Notes: a model not told the origin generated them from the letters alone. 64,000 nucleotides of DNA from Neorhizobium alkalisoli (GCF_002968635.1 NZ_PVBN01000004.1:62001-126000); one strand, 5' to 3'. Counted from the stretch's first letter, positions 38,747 to 48,267 are shown. Made by a program: numbers and translations.

Positions 38747-39897
38747 TGATCGCCTACCGCAAAACGTGCCTTCAGAAGACACTCATCATACTCGGCTTCG
38801 GCCTCGGAGTCGAAGACGATGCCGCCTCCGACATTGAAGACCGCCTTTCCGTCATTGAAAAGCGTGATCGTCCGGATTGCCACCGAAAAACGCATAGGCC
38901 CGGCCGGATCGCAATAACCGATCGCGCCGCAATAGACATCGCGGGGGCCGACCTCCAGCCGTGCGAGGATCTGCATGGCCCACATCTTCGGCGCTCCCGT
39001 GATCGAACCGCAGGGAAACAAGGCGGCAAGGATCTGCGGGAAACCGACCTCGGGCAGGAGTTTTGCCCGCACATGGCTCACCATCTGGTGGACGGTCGGG
39101 TAGGTCTCGATCGCGAAGAGTTTTGGGACGGACAGCGTGCCGACCTCGCTGATGACAGAGATGTCGTTGCGCAAGAGGTCGACGATCATGCGGTTTTCCG
39201 CCTGGGTCTTTTCGTCCGCAAGCATCGCCGCGACGATGGCTGCATCTTCTTCGGCGGTTTTACCGCGCGGGGCCGTTCCTTTCATCGGATGGGTTTCGAT
39301 GAACCGCTCGGCATCGACGGAAAAGAAAAGTTCCGGCGATCGCGACAGAATGACCGGACCACCAAGGTCGACGAGGGCGCCGTAACGGACCGGCTGGCGC
39401 GAGACGAGGGACCAGAAGGCCTGGCGCGGATCGCCCTGCCACCGGGCAGTGATCGGCATCGTCAGATTCGCCTGGTAGCAGTCGCCGCGGCGCAGGTGTT
39501 CGTGCAGTCGGTCGAAACGCTCCCGATAGGTCTCTAAATCCCAGGCAGCCGTCGGGCTTTCGAGAAACGGCGGCGCTGGGGTGGACTGGGCATCGGGAGG
39601 CAAGGCCAGCGGATGTTCGTTTCCCGCCGGTTTCTCGAATATGCCCATCGCGATCAGCGGCGTATCCCGCTCGGGCACGATCAGGTGTTTGAGCTTTTCC
39701 TCGAAGATGTGGCCGGCTTCGTAGGAAATGTAACCCGCCAGCCAGCGGCCGGCGCGGCGCGCTTCTTCCAGCCGCAGCAGCGCAGGCAGCACCTCGTCTG
39801 CAGTGTGGGCAAAGACGACCTCCTCAGGCCGGTCGAAGACGAGGCTCCGGCCGGCAGGGTCATCGCGAAAGAGCGCGTAGGGCGCCTTCTGCTCCAT
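38731..39897 (-). CDS. pabB: Aminodeoxychorismate synthase component I
   Basis: This 388-residue chorismate-binding enzyme aminates chorismate using ammonia from a PabA-type glutaminase. Signature parts are R-G-D-C-Y-Q-A-N-L-T (about 139-148), the catalytic region S-R-S-P-E-L-F (about 186-192), H-P-M-K-G-T-A-P-R-G (about 204-213), and G-S-I-T-G-A-P-K (about 294-301). It lacks a fused glutaminase domain, so PabA/TrpG must come from elsewhere. It is first in a pabB-pabC-DUF4440 unit and is preceded on the same strand by pepF, whose stop lies 10 bases upstream. Confidence 0.93.
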   Translation of the reverse strand: MEQKAPYALFRDDPAGRSLVFDRPEEVVFAHTADEVLPALLRLEEARRAGRWLAGYISYEAGHIFEEKLKHLIVPERDTPLIAMGIFEKPAGNEHPLALPPDAQSTPAPPFLESPTAAWDLETYRERFDRLHEHLRRGDCYQANLTMPITARWQGDPRQAFWSLVSRQPVRYGALVDLGGPVILSRSPELFFSVDAERFIETHPMKGTAPRGKTAEEDAAIVAAMLADEKTQAENRMIVDLLRNDISVISEVGTLSVPKLFAIETYPTVHQMVSHVRAKLLPEVGFPQILAALFPCGSITGAPKMWAMQILARLEVGPRDVYCGAIGYCDPAGPMRFSVAIRTITLFNDGKAVFNVGGGIVFDSEAEAEYDECLLKARFAVGDQWISR

Positions 39898-39906
39898 CGG
39901 AATGGC

Positions 39907-41766
39907 TCAGGCGCCCTTGTCCAGGGCCTCAAGCTCGTCGATCAGGCTTTCGATCATCGACAGGCCCTTCGACCAGAAGGACGGATCGGTGGCATCGAGG
40001 CCGAACGGCTTCAGGAGTTCCGAATGGTGCTTGGTGCCGCCAGCCTTCAGGAGTTCGAAATACTTCTGCTGGAAGCCCGGCGCGGCGTTCTGGTAGACCG
40101 CGTAGAGCGAGTTTACCAGGCAGTCGCCGAAGGCATAGGCATAGACGTAGAAGGGCGAGTGGATGAAGTGGGGGATGTAGGTCCACCAGCTTTCATAACC
40201 CTCCGAGATCTTTATCGCAGGGCCGAGGCTTTCGCCCTGGACCGACAGCCACAATTCACCGATCTGTTCGGCCGTCAGTTCGCCTTCCTTGCGAGCTGCG
40301 TGAACCTTGCGCTCGAACTGATAGAAGGCGATCTGGCGCACGACCGTGTTGATCATGTCCTCGACTTTCTGGGCGAGCATCGCCTTGCGTTCCCGCTTGT
40401 CCTTCGTCTTTTCGAGGAGCGCCCGGAAAGTCAGCATTTCGCCGAAGACCGAGGCGGTTTCGGCGAGCGTCAGCGGGGTCTGGCACATCAAGGCGCCCTG
40501 ATCGCCGGCGAGCACCTGATGCACGCCGTGGCCGAGTTCGTGGGCGAGCGTCATCACGTCGCGCGGCTTGCCCATGTAGTTGACGAGCACATAAGGATGG
40601 GCAGACGGCACCACCGGATGCGCGAAAGCGCCCGGCGCCTTGCCCGGACGGACCGGGGCGTCGATCCATTCCTCCTCGAAGAAGCGCCCCGCGATCTCGG
40701 CCATTTCCGGCGCAAAGCCGCGATAGGCGGAAAGCACCGTTTCCTTCGCATCCGTCCAGGGAATGAGCGCTGTCGGGGTTTCCGGCAGCGGCGCATTGCG
40801 GTCCCAGAAGTTCAGCTGCTCCATGCCGAGCCACTTTGCCTTCATCGCATAGTAGCGGTGCGACAGGCGCGGATAGGCGTCCTTTACCGCATCGGCCAGC
40901 GCATCCACCACTTCCCGCTCGACGCGATTGGCGAGATGGCGGCTGTCGGCGATATCCTCGAAGCCCCGCCAGCGGTCGGAAATCTCCTTGTCCTTGGCGA
41001 GCGTGTTGGTGATCAGCGTGAAGACGCGGAGATTTTCGCCGAAGGTCTTGGACAGTGCCGCGGCAGCCTTGGCGCGCACCTCCGGCTCAGGCTCCTGCAG
41101 CATGTTGAGGGTCACTTCGAGCGGCAGCTTTTCGCCGTCCACCTCGAAGCGCAGCTCCGCCATGGTTTCGTCGAACAGCCGGTTGAAGGCGGCAGCGCTC
41201 GTCATCGATTTTTCGAGGAAGAGCTGTTCCAGCTTGTCCTCGAGCTGGAAAGGCTTGTCCTTCCGGAGATCGACGATCCACGGCCGGTAATGGCCGGCGG
41301 CCGGATCGCGATCCATGCAGGCATCCATGACGGCGTCTTCGATGCGGTTCAGCTCGAGCGCGAAGAAAAGCAGATGCGACGAAAGGTCGGTCAGCTTCGC
41401 CTGCGCGTCTCCATAGAACTTGCCGTTGGCGGGATCCGTCGTGTCGGAAAAATAGGTGAGGCCGGCAAAGGAGCCGAGCTTGCCGAGGAGGTCGTCCAGC
41501 GCCTCGTATTCCTTCAGTGCCTCGCCGATACCGCCGGCGCCGGTCTTCGTCGCGGCTTCGGTAAGCTTGCCCTTCCACTTCTCCTCGAAGGCGAGCGAAA
41601 GCTTTTCCGCCTTTTCCATGTCTGCCGCATAAGTCGGCGCATCCTTTGCAGGATAGAGATCCGACAGCTTCCAGGCCGGCAGCAATCCGAGCGCCGGGTC
41701 GGATGCGGCGCTGCCTGCGGCTGTCGCGGCAGGAATTTCACGGAACGCGGTTTCGGGTCGTCTCAT
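39907..41766 (-). CDS. pepF: Oligoendopeptidase F (M3 family)
   Basis: This 619-residue zinc metallopeptidase cleaves short peptides in the cytoplasm. The zinc motif H-E-L-G-H-G (about 406-411) is intact, and the downstream glutamate ligand is expected in E-T-A-S-V-F-G-E-M (about 432-440). The M3 pepF domain fills about 130-610. A Pro/Ala-rich N-terminus (about 10-25) is not conserved. No signal peptide is seen. The gene runs directly into pabB with a 9-base gap, so both could share a promoter, although no functional link is known. Confidence 0.93.
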   Translation of the reverse strand: MRRPETAFREIPAATAAGSAASDPALGLLPAWKLSDLYPAKDAPTYAADMEKAEKLSLAFEEKWKGKLTEAATKTGAGGIGEALKEYEALDDLLGKLGSFAGLTYFSDTTDPANGKFYGDAQAKLTDLSSHLLFFALELNRIEDAVMDACMDRDPAAGHYRPWIVDLRKDKPFQLEDKLEQLFLEKSMTSAAAFNRLFDETMAELRFEVDGEKLPLEVTLNMLQEPEPEVRAKAAAALSKTFGENLRVFTLITNTLAKDKEISDRWRGFEDIADSRHLANRVEREVVDALADAVKDAYPRLSHRYYAMKAKWLGMEQLNFWDRNAPLPETPTALIPWTDAKETVLSAYRGFAPEMAEIAGRFFEEEWIDAPVRPGKAPGAFAHPVVPSAHPYVLVNYMGKPRDVMTLAHELGHGVHQVLAGDQGALMCQTPLTLAETASVFGEMLTFRALLEKTKDKRERKAMLAQKVEDMINTVVRQIAFYQFERKVHAARKEGELTAEQIGELWLSVQGESLGPAIKISEGYESWWTYIPHFIHSPFYVYAYAFGDCLVNSLYAVYQNAAPGFQQKYFELLKAGGTKHHSELLKPFGLDATDPSFWSKGLSMIESLIDELEALDKGA

Positions 41767-41930
41767 CGCCTTGTCCTTCTGATTTTACGGTCCGGTTTCT
41801 GCGGAGTTGTTTTCATCGCCCTCAGTTAAAATGCAAGCTTTTCTCAAAAGGGGATGTTCAAGCCTTTCTGACACAACCGGCTACATAAGAGCCCGAAAGG
41901 GGGCACGATGAACGTAGCCGGGAGCCGAGC

Positions 41931-43496
41931 ATGATTGCGCAAATCCTCGTTGTCGATGATGATCCGATTCAACGTCGCCTGTTGAAGAACGCCGTGGAGC
42001 GATATGGCCATTCCGCACATCTCGCCGAAAACGGTCTCGTCGCACTTGAGTTCCTGAAGCGGACCGCGGTCGACGTCAACGTCATCGTGCTGGACCTGAT
42101 GATGCCGGAGATGGACGGTCTGACCTTCCTCTCGGCGATCCGCGAACTCGGTATCGAGACGCCGGTGATCGTCCAGACCGGGCAGGGCAGCATCGATTCG
42201 GTCGTCCAGGCGATGCGCGCCGGCGCTTTCGATTTCGTCGTCAAACCGGTTTCGCCGGAGCGGATCGCAGCCTCCGTCGCCAATGCGCTGAAGCTCGACC
42301 AAAAGGAATCCAGAGCCCGTGCCGGACGGCGCCAACGCCCCGGGGCCGTCGGTTTCGGGGATATCGTTTCGGCAAGCCCCGATATGCTGCGGGTCATCGA
42401 TCTCGCCCAGCGTGCGGCTCATTCGAACATTCCGGTGGTTCTGGAAGGCGAATCGGGCGTCGGCAAGGAAATGATCGCTCGCGCCATCCAGTCGAACGGC
42501 GACCGCGCCGGCAAACCGTTCATCACGGTCAATTGCGGTGCCATTCCGCACAATCTGGTGGAAAGCATTCTTTTCGGCCACGAGAAGGGCGCCTTTACCG
42601 GCGCTTCGGAGAAACACACCGGAAAGTTCGTCGAGGCGGATGGCGGCACGCTTTTCCTGGACGAGATCGGCGATCTGCCGCTCGACGTTCAGGTGAAGCT
42701 CCTGCGCGCCGTTCAACAAGGCGAAATTGAGACCGTCGGTGCGGCCAAGGTGCAGAAGGTCAATGTTCGCCTTATTTCTGCAACCAACAAGGACCTGATC
42801 GAGGAAGTGCGCGCGGGGCGCTTCCGCGAGGACCTCTACTATCGCCTCAACGTCTTCCCGATCACGATCCCGGCTCTGCGTCGCCGCAAGGAAGACATTC
42901 CCCATCTCGCCCGCGTCTTTGCCGAGCGCTTCTCCACCGAACAGAAGCTGCCGAAGACGCTGACGGTCGGTCCGAGCGCACTCGCGCTGCTGACCGCCTA
43001 CGACTGGCCGGGCAATATTCGCCAGCTCGAGAATGCCGTCTTCCGGGCCGTGGTGCTTGCGGAAGGCGATGAACTGACCGACGCGGATTTTCCGCAGATC
43101 GCCGCGCAGGTGCCGGAATTCCATTCCGCTGAACTCGTCGCAACCGCTGTCGCTCCGCCGCCGTCCTTCGTGGCCGACCGCGCTGTGCGCGAGGCGCTCG
43201 CCGAATCGCCGGTCTTCGCCAACAGCGAAAGAGCGCGGATCGGAAAGCCGGATCCGAAGGCCATGCTGGCCGCTGCCTATCCGACGGCGGACAATATCAT
43301 CATCAGCACCGACGAGGCCGGCGAGGTGCGGAAGCTTGCCGATGTGGAAGAAGAGCTCATCCGTTTTGCGCTCAAATTCTATCGCGGCCAGATGAGCCAG
43401 GTCGCCCGCAAACTGGGCATCGGGAGGTCCACCCTTTACCGGAAACTCAAGGATTACGGCATTGATCCCGACGATCCGTTGAGAGAAGCAGCGTAG
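41931..43496 (+). CDS. Sigma-54-dependent response regulator (NtrC family)
   Basis: This 521-residue regulator activates RpoN promoters when phosphorylated. The receiver (1-120) has acidic residues D10-D11 and the phospho-acceptor Asp55 in I-V-L-D-L-M-M-P. The AAA+ domain (about 145-385) carries Walker A G-E-S-G-V-G-K-E (173-180), the sigma-54 contact G-A-F-T-G-A (220-225), Walker B L-F-L-D-E-I (about 242-247) and the R-finger region D-L-Y-Y-R-L (about 303-308). A linker of about 90 residues precedes a Fis-type helix-turn-helix (about 475-512, M-S-Q-V-A-R-K-L-G-I-G-R-S-T-L-Y-R-K). No sensor kinase is adjacent, so it is an orphan regulator with unknown signal. Confidence 0.93.
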   Translation: MIAQILVVDDDPIQRRLLKNAVERYGHSAHLAENGLVALEFLKRTAVDVNVIVLDLMMPEMDGLTFLSAIRELGIETPVIVQTGQGSIDSVVQAMRAGAFDFVVKPVSPERIAASVANALKLDQKESRARAGRRQRPGAVGFGDIVSASPDMLRVIDLAQRAAHSNIPVVLEGESGVGKEMIARAIQSNGDRAGKPFITVNCGAIPHNLVESILFGHEKGAFTGASEKHTGKFVEADGGTLFLDEIGDLPLDVQVKLLRAVQQGEIETVGAAKVQKVNVRLISATNKDLIEEVRAGRFREDLYYRLNVFPITIPALRRRKEDIPHLARVFAERFSTEQKLPKTLTVGPSALALLTAYDWPGNIRQLENAVFRAVVLAEGDELTDADFPQIAAQVPEFHSAELVATAVAPPPSFVADRAVREALAESPVFANSERARIGKPDPKAMLAAAYPTADNIIISTDEAGEVRKLADVEEELIRFALKFYRGQMSQVARKLGIGRSTLYRKLKDYGIDPDDPLREAA

Positions 43497-43564
43497 TAAT
43501 AGTGCATTAGAAATGGTTAACCTTCGCGCAAGGAAGTCCTGTCACCCTCTGTCAATCTCCTATT

Positions 43565-43579
43565 AGTCAATTGTTGACT
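43565..43579. promoter_or_regulatory. AGTCAA-TTG-TTGACT palindrome upstream of the DUF882 gene
   Basis: A perfect six-base inverted repeat lies in the gap between the response regulator and the DUF882 gene. Its right arm TTGACT could double as a -35 element, though no good -10 follows at standard spacing. It may be an operator, but the binding protein is unknown. Confidence 0.35.
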
Positions 43580-43683
43580 ATACGGAATAAGGTTGTACAT
43601 GTGTGGCACATTTGCCATCGTGTCACCGCAATTGACAGTCATTTGAGGCAACGTGGGACGTTGTCGACAGGACGGGGATCGTT

Positions 43684-45582
43684 TTGCCGGATCAGTATGC
43701 AAAAGAAACGCCTTCGGGTGAGAAGGCGCCGGGCGGCAAAGCCGGGCTTATGGGAGCTTTCACCAAGCGCGTTGTGGCCGCGGCTCTGCTGCTTTTGACG
43801 GCGTTGCCTATTCTTTCCGGCTCCGCCACTCAGGCTGCCGCCGAAGATCGCACCCTGAAGCTCTATTTCGTGCATACCGGCGAAAAGGCAGTCATCACCT
43901 TCAAGCGGAATGGCAGATACGATCAGCGCGGCCTGCAGCAGATCAACCAGCTCCTGCGCGACTGGCGCAAGAATCAGCCGACCAAGATGGACCCGCGGCT
44001 TTTCGATCTCGTCTGGGAAGTCTATCGCCGTTCCGGCGCTTCCGATTACGTCCACGTGGTCTCGGCTTTTCGTTCGCCTGAAACCAACGGCATGCTGCGT
44101 TCGCGTTCCCGCACCACGGGTGTTGCCAAGAACAGCCAGCACATGCTCGGCAAGGCGATGGATTTCTACATTCCCGGCGTGAAGCTTTCGACGCTGCGCG
44201 CGCTTGCCATGCAGATGCAGGTCGGCGGCGTCGGCTACTATCCGAAGTCCGGTTCGCCTTTCGTGCATCTCGATGTCGGCGGCGTTCGCGCCTGGCCGCG
44301 CATGTCGCGCCAGGAGCTCGTGCAGATTTTCCCGAAGGGCAACACCGTTCATCTTCCTGCCGACGGTAAGCCGCTCCCGGGCTATGAACAGGCGCTTGCC
44401 GACTACAAGAAACGCGTCAGCTCCAGCTCGATCCAGATCGCCAGCACGGCCGGCGGCGGCATTCGCGGCGAAGAGTCCGGCCGCAAGCGGCAGCCGAACC
44501 TGCTGGCCTTCCTGTTCGGCGGCGGTGGCGCCGACGAGGAAGAGGACAACGAGGAAAGCAGCACGCCGGCGCCCGCCACGGCGCAACGTCCGGCACCGGC
44601 CGCAAAGCCTGCACCGGAAGAGGAGCCAGCGGCTCCCGTGATGGTCGCTTCTGCTGCGCCCCAGCCGCCTCAGGACAATATCGCAGCGCCCGTTCCGCTT
44701 TCGCGTCCGGCCTTCCGCTCGGATGCGGCTCCTGGCGGATTTGCGACCGCGCTCTACTCGCCGGCACGCAACCCGGCGCAGGAAGCGCTTGCCATGCAGG
44801 CCTCCGCTCAGGCCAATGCGCCGCAGCAGACCGGCGAGAATTTTGCGGATCTTTCCGCCTATAACATTCCGGTTCCGACACTGCTCGGCCCGCGTGGCCT
44901 GAAGGGCGACGCCGACAACGGTGTGATGACCGCGTCGGTCGGTCCGATGCAGACGCCACAGGAGATGGCCGCCATCCCGCTGCCGGCTGATCGCCCTGCT
45001 GCCGCGACGGCTCCGGCTTCACCGGCCAATTCCAGCGAGCAGGAACTCACGCCTGAGCTCGTGGCCGCCCTCTCGCAGAGCGTCGAGCCTGCGCGTCAGG
45101 CAATGCCGTCAGCGCCGGCGGCTGCCGTTCCGGTTCCGTCGCAGCCCAAAGCCACGGCTCTGCCCGCACCTCAGGCCGCCCCGGCCCAGAAGCCGGTTCA
45201 GACGGCTGCGGTTTCGCCCAAGGTCATCCAGTCTTCGTCCACCAAGAAGGGCATGCAGTTCGGCGACGGGTTCGACGGGCCGAAGACCCCGGTCGCTGCT
45301 TCTGTCGGCGCCCTGCCGGCGCCGACCAAGGGTGGCCGCACGGCCCAGCCTGCCTCCCAGGCAACTGCTCCGGCAGCGAACAAGGGCCTGACCGGTGATA
45401 TGGTTGCGAAATGGGCTCTCAATAACAATCGCGCCGAAGAGGTCGCCTCGATGAAGGCGCCGCGCGTCACCAATCGGACGCTGAATGCCGACTATTCGGC
45501 AGCCTATTCCGGCGGCGGCTTCAAGCCGGTTGCCGCAACGGTGGCGATCGATCCGAACCGCTTCAGCGGCCCGGCGAACTGA
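43684..45582 (+). CDS. DUF882 (M15-like) exported protein with long Pro/Ala tail
   Basis: This 632-residue protein has a late signal peptide or anchor (about 25-50) and a DUF882 / peptidase M15-like domain (about 55-215). Zinc-site marks are S-A-F-R-S-P-E-T-N (about 123-131), S-Q-H-M-L-G-K-A-M-D-F (about 150-160) and F-V-H-L-D-V-G (about 195-201), matching D-Ala-D-Ala carboxypeptidase-like YcbK proteins that cut peptidoglycan cross-links. From about 250 on, the protein is a Pro/Ala/Gln-rich, probably unfolded tail over 300 residues long, then a small conserved end (about 565-632). The listed start is TTG; an ATG at 43750 would also keep the signal sequence. A terminator follows. Confidence 0.82.
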   Translation: MPDQYAKETPSGEKAPGGKAGLMGAFTKRVVAAALLLLTALPILSGSATQAAAEDRTLKLYFVHTGEKAVITFKRNGRYDQRGLQQINQLLRDWRKNQPTKMDPRLFDLVWEVYRRSGASDYVHVVSAFRSPETNGMLRSRSRTTGVAKNSQHMLGKAMDFYIPGVKLSTLRALAMQMQVGGVGYYPKSGSPFVHLDVGGVRAWPRMSRQELVQIFPKGNTVHLPADGKPLPGYEQALADYKKRVSSSSIQIASTAGGGIRGEESGRKRQPNLLAFLFGGGGADEEEDNEESSTPAPATAQRPAPAAKPAPEEEPAAPVMVASAAPQPPQDNIAAPVPLSRPAFRSDAAPGGFATALYSPARNPAQEALAMQASAQANAPQQTGENFADLSAYNIPVPTLLGPRGLKGDADNGVMTASVGPMQTPQEMAAIPLPADRPAAATAPASPANSSEQELTPELVAALSQSVEPARQAMPSAPAAAVPVPSQPKATALPAPQAAPAQKPVQTAAVSPKVIQSSSTKKGMQFGDGFDGPKTPVAASVGALPAPTKGGRTAQPASQATAPAANKGLTGDMVAKWALNNNRAEEVASMKAPRVTNRTLNADYSAAYSGGGFKPVAATVAIDPNRFSGPAN

Positions 45583-45609
45583 TCGCTCAAAAATTCGCTT
45601 CAATGAAAA

Positions 45610-45632
45610 CCCGCCGGAATGGCGGGTTTTTT
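45610..45632 (+). terminator. Terminator of the DUF882 gene
   Basis: CCCGCC (45610-45615) and GGCGGG (45621-45626) pair around GGAAT, followed by six T. Confidence 0.9.
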
Positions 45633-45672
45633 ATTGGTAGCCGCGGCTGCATGACACCCCTTCCGGGCTCTT

Positions 45673-46530
45673 CTACTGTTGGCGAAGTTGGGCCTGGCGA
45701 TTGAACTCGATCGCGATAATCACAAGGGCGGCTCCGGCAATCTGGATGGCGCTCAATGTCTGATGCAGGAATGTCCAGCCGAGCAGCATCGCCACCATGG
45801 GGCTCAAGAGGGTGAGTGAAGAGACCACGGCGGAATCCAAACGGGCGATGCCGCGGAACCAGAGCATGTATGTCAGTGCCGCTCCGATGAGACTAAGCCA
45901 GGCGAAGCCGAGGAGGTTCATCGTCGTGACCGGCGGCAGGGCGGGCTCCAGGTAGAGCGCGGCGGGCAGGAGGAGAATGCCGCCCACCGTCAGTTGCCAC
46001 GCGGTGAAAGCGAGCGGCGAGACCGGCGGCTGCCAGCGGCGGCTGAGGACCGTGCCGAGGGCCATGCAGGCAGCACCTGCGAGGCCTGCGGCTATGCCGA
46101 GGGGATCAAGCGCCGCCTTCGGTGTCATAACCAGCAGCGCCACGCCTGAAAGGCCGGCGAGAGCGGCAAGGATCGACAGGAAACGGATCGGATTTCCGAG
46201 CAGCAGGCGGGCGAGAAGGACGACCATCAGCGGCTGCACGGCTCCAATGGTCGCGGCTATGCCGCCGGGGAGCCTGTAGGCGGAGACGAAAAGCAGGGAC
46301 AGGAAGAGCGAGATGTTCAGTGCGCCGAGAATGGACACGCGCAGCCACCAGATGCCCCATGGCAGCCTCCGGACGAACAGCAGCAGGAGCAGCCCGGCCG
46401 GCAGTGCGCGGAGAACGGCGACCGTCAGCGGATAACCTGGCGGCAGGAACTGCGTGGTGACGATATATGTGCTGCCCCAGATTGCCGGTGCGAGCGCGGT
46501 GATAAGGAGATCGGAACTGGAGGCTTTCAT
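45673..46530 (-). CDS. EamA-family drug/metabolite transporter
   Basis: This 285-residue inner-membrane exporter has ten hydrophobic helices in two EamA repeats (about 5-135 and 150-283). The first repeat holds the family motif A-P-A-I-W-G-S-T-Y-I (about 13-22) and the second ends P-M-V-A-M-L-L-G-W (about 245-253). Members of the DMT superfamily export amino acids, sugars or toxic compounds. The ATG at 46530 overlaps the nitroreductase stop (ATGA), so the pair is co-translated. The substrate may be a product of that enzyme, which is inference. Confidence 0.92.
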   Translation of the reverse strand: MKASSSDLLITALAPAIWGSTYIVTTQFLPPGYPLTVAVLRALPAGLLLLLFVRRLPWGIWWLRVSILGALNISLFLSLLFVSAYRLPGGIAATIGAVQPLMVVLLARLLLGNPIRFLSILAALAGLSGVALLVMTPKAALDPLGIAAGLAGAACMALGTVLSRRWQPPVSPLAFTAWQLTVGGILLLPAALYLEPALPPVTTMNLLGFAWLSLIGAALTYMLWFRGIARLDSAVVSSLTLLSPMVAMLLGWTFLHQTLSAIQIAGAALVIIAIEFNRQAQLRQQ

Positions 46531-47141
46531 AGGATATCCAGGACCTCCGAAACCGGGCGGCGCGGCTTTTGCGGCCAGTTGCCATCCGCTGCCCGGCCGA
46601 TCGCGACCAGCATTACGGGGATCTCGTCGGCGGGGAGGCCAAAATCCTGTCTCAGGGCTGCCGCGTCGAAGCCGACCATCGCGCTGGACGAAAGCCCCTG
46701 CGCCTCGGCGGCATGGATGAGCGTCGCTGCCGCAAAAGTCGCCGAGCGGACAGCCTCGTCCCGTGCGGTCTGCGCATCGGCATATTGAGCCCGCGCTCCC
46801 TCCTGCCAGGACTGCGCCATGGCCGGGGGCATGAAGCCCGCCTCGACCGAAGGCCTCAACCGGTCCGGCAGGGTTTCGGCATCCGGCAGCCTGCCGCACA
46901 GGATGAAGGTGACGGCGGCGTCGCTGACCTTCTTTTGACCATGGGCGATCACGCGGAGCCTGGCTTTGGCCTCCGGCGACTGGACGGCGATAAAGCGCCA
47001 GTTCTGCAGATTGTAGGCGGTGGGCGCCCGGGTCGCCACGCGGACCAGCGCCTCGATATCGGCCATGGGCAATTCATGAACGGGGTCAAAGAGGTTTGCG
47101 GATATGCGCTTCTCGAGCAGTGTGATGATGGAGTTGATCAT
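46527..47141 (-). CDS. Nitroreductase-family flavoprotein
   Basis: This 204-residue FMN enzyme reduces nitro groups, quinones or related compounds with NAD(P)H. The FMN-binding N-terminus R-A-P-T-A-Y-N-L-Q-N-W-R-F (about 39-51) corresponds to the family motif R-x-P-S-x-x-N-x-Q-x-W-R-F. The segment G-L-S-S-S-A-M-V-G-F-D (about 156-166) and P-V-M-L-V-A-I-G (about 178-185) are also typical. It is first in a two-gene unit with the EamA exporter and is divergent from a LysR-type gene, a common arrangement for stress-induced oxidoreductases. The ATG at 47141 is chosen by fit to the family. Confidence 0.9.
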   Translation of the reverse strand: MINSIITLLEKRISANLFDPVHELPMADIEALVRVATRAPTAYNLQNWRFIAVQSPEAKARLRVIAHGQKKVSDAAVTFILCGRLPDAETLPDRLRPSVEAGFMPPAMAQSWQEGARAQYADAQTARDEAVRSATFAAATLIHAAEAQGLSSSAMVGFDAAALRQDFGLPADEIPVMLVAIGRAADGNWPQKPRRPVSEVLDIL

Positions 47142-47291
47142 GGTTTTTGCCTTCTTCGTCGTGGCTCCGCCGCCTGCCGAACTTTTCGACAGGGGAAGCG
47201 GCTCGGCCGATCGCATGTAGATACGCTGTTCGCCTACTGCAGATAATCGGCTAAGGTGGCAGGACATTATTCACTGAACGGAAAGAAAGAG

Positions 47292-48197
47292 ATGGACCGG
47301 TTTACCGCGCTCAACGTGTTCAGGCATGTGGCGGAACTGAAGAGTTTTGCCGAAGCCGGCCGCCGGATGGGCCTGTCGCCCCCGGCGGTCAGCAAGAATA
47401 TCGGCGAGCTGGAGGCGCATCTGGGCGTCCGGCTCATCAACCGCACGACGCGCCGCGTGGCCCTCACCGAGGCCGGCGGCCTCTATCTCGACCACGTCAT
47501 TCGCGTTCTAGACGGGCTGGAGGAGGCCGAGCGCGCGCTTGGGCCGCTGCAGGATGCGCCGAGCGGCGTGCTCAGGGTCGCCGCTCCCATGACCGTGACG
47601 CTGACCAGGCTTTCGGCGGCGCTTCCCGATTTTCTCTCACAATATCCCGACCTGTCGCTCGATCTGCATCTCGATGACCGGCGGGTGGATATCGTCCGGG
47701 ACGGTTATGACATCGCCATTCGCGGAAGCGATCATCTGGAGGACAGCAGCCTGATTGCACGGAAGCTCGCGTCCATGCCGCATGTTCTTTGCGCCGCGCC
47801 GGCCTATTTCGAAACACAGGGACGCCCTGAGACGCCGGAGGATCTGGGGCGGCACAACTGCATCCAGTTCAGCCTGTCCGGTCATCCCGGCATATGGGAG
47901 TTTCGCAAGGGCGACCGTCAGATGCGGATCTCCGTCGACGGCCGCTACAAGGTGACATCGAGCCTTGCGGTGCGCGATGCGTTGCGTGCAGGTTTCGGCC
48001 TGAGCCTCATTCCCCGTCCCTATGTTGAGGAAGATCTGGAAAAGGGGGTCCTGCAGACCGCACTCGACGAATGGGCGACGGTGGAGACGCACCTTTACGC
48101 GATCTATCCATCCCGGCGGTTCGTCGCCCCCAAGCTCAGGGTGTTCCTCGATTTCCTGATCGAGGAGTTCAATCGGGGATACCGGCCTGCTGATTGA
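47292..48197 (+). CDS. LysR-type transcriptional regulator
   Basis: This 301-residue regulator begins M-D-R-F-T-A-L-N-V-F, the standard N-terminus of the CrgA-like LysR branch. The helix-turn-helix is at about 18-37 (F-A-E-A-G-R-R-M-G-L-S-P-P-A-V-S-K-N) and the effector domain from about 88 to 295. It is transcribed away from the nitroreductase/EamA pair and most likely controls it. An in-frame ATG lies 36 bases upstream, but GAAAGAAAGAG before 47292 and family fit favour this one. No clear palindrome was found in the shared region. Confidence 0.92.
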   Translation: MDRFTALNVFRHVAELKSFAEAGRRMGLSPPAVSKNIGELEAHLGVRLINRTTRRVALTEAGGLYLDHVIRVLDGLEEAERALGPLQDAPSGVLRVAAPMTVTLTRLSAALPDFLSQYPDLSLDLHLDDRRVDIVRDGYDIAIRGSDHLEDSSLIARKLASMPHVLCAAPAYFETQGRPETPEDLGRHNCIQFSLSGHPGIWEFRKGDRQMRISVDGRYKVTSSLAVRDALRAGFGLSLIPRPYVEEDLEKGVLQTALDEWATVETHLYAIYPSRRFVAPKLRVFLDFLIEEFNRGYRPAD

Positions 48198-48214
48198 GGT
48201 CGGGCAAGCGAAAA

Positions 48215-48239
48215 CAAAAAACCCGCCGTTGCGGCGGGT
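48215..48239. terminator. Bidirectional terminator between lysR and gapR
   Basis: CCCGCCG (48222-48228) and CGGCGGG (48232-48238) form a seven-base-pair stem with a three-base loop. AAAACAAAAAA lies on the left and TCTTTGGTTTTTT on the right, so it can stop both convergent genes. Confidence 0.85.
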
Positions 48240-48267
48240 CTTTGGTTTTTTCTCGGATCGGGGAGCT

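Noticed and set aside
39613-41829. 738-codon open frame antisense to pabB and pepF
   Set aside because: It crosses two recognised genes and lacks a start signal.
41844-43124. 426-codon open frame antisense to the response regulator
   Set aside because: Shadow of a gene with all catalytic motifs intact.
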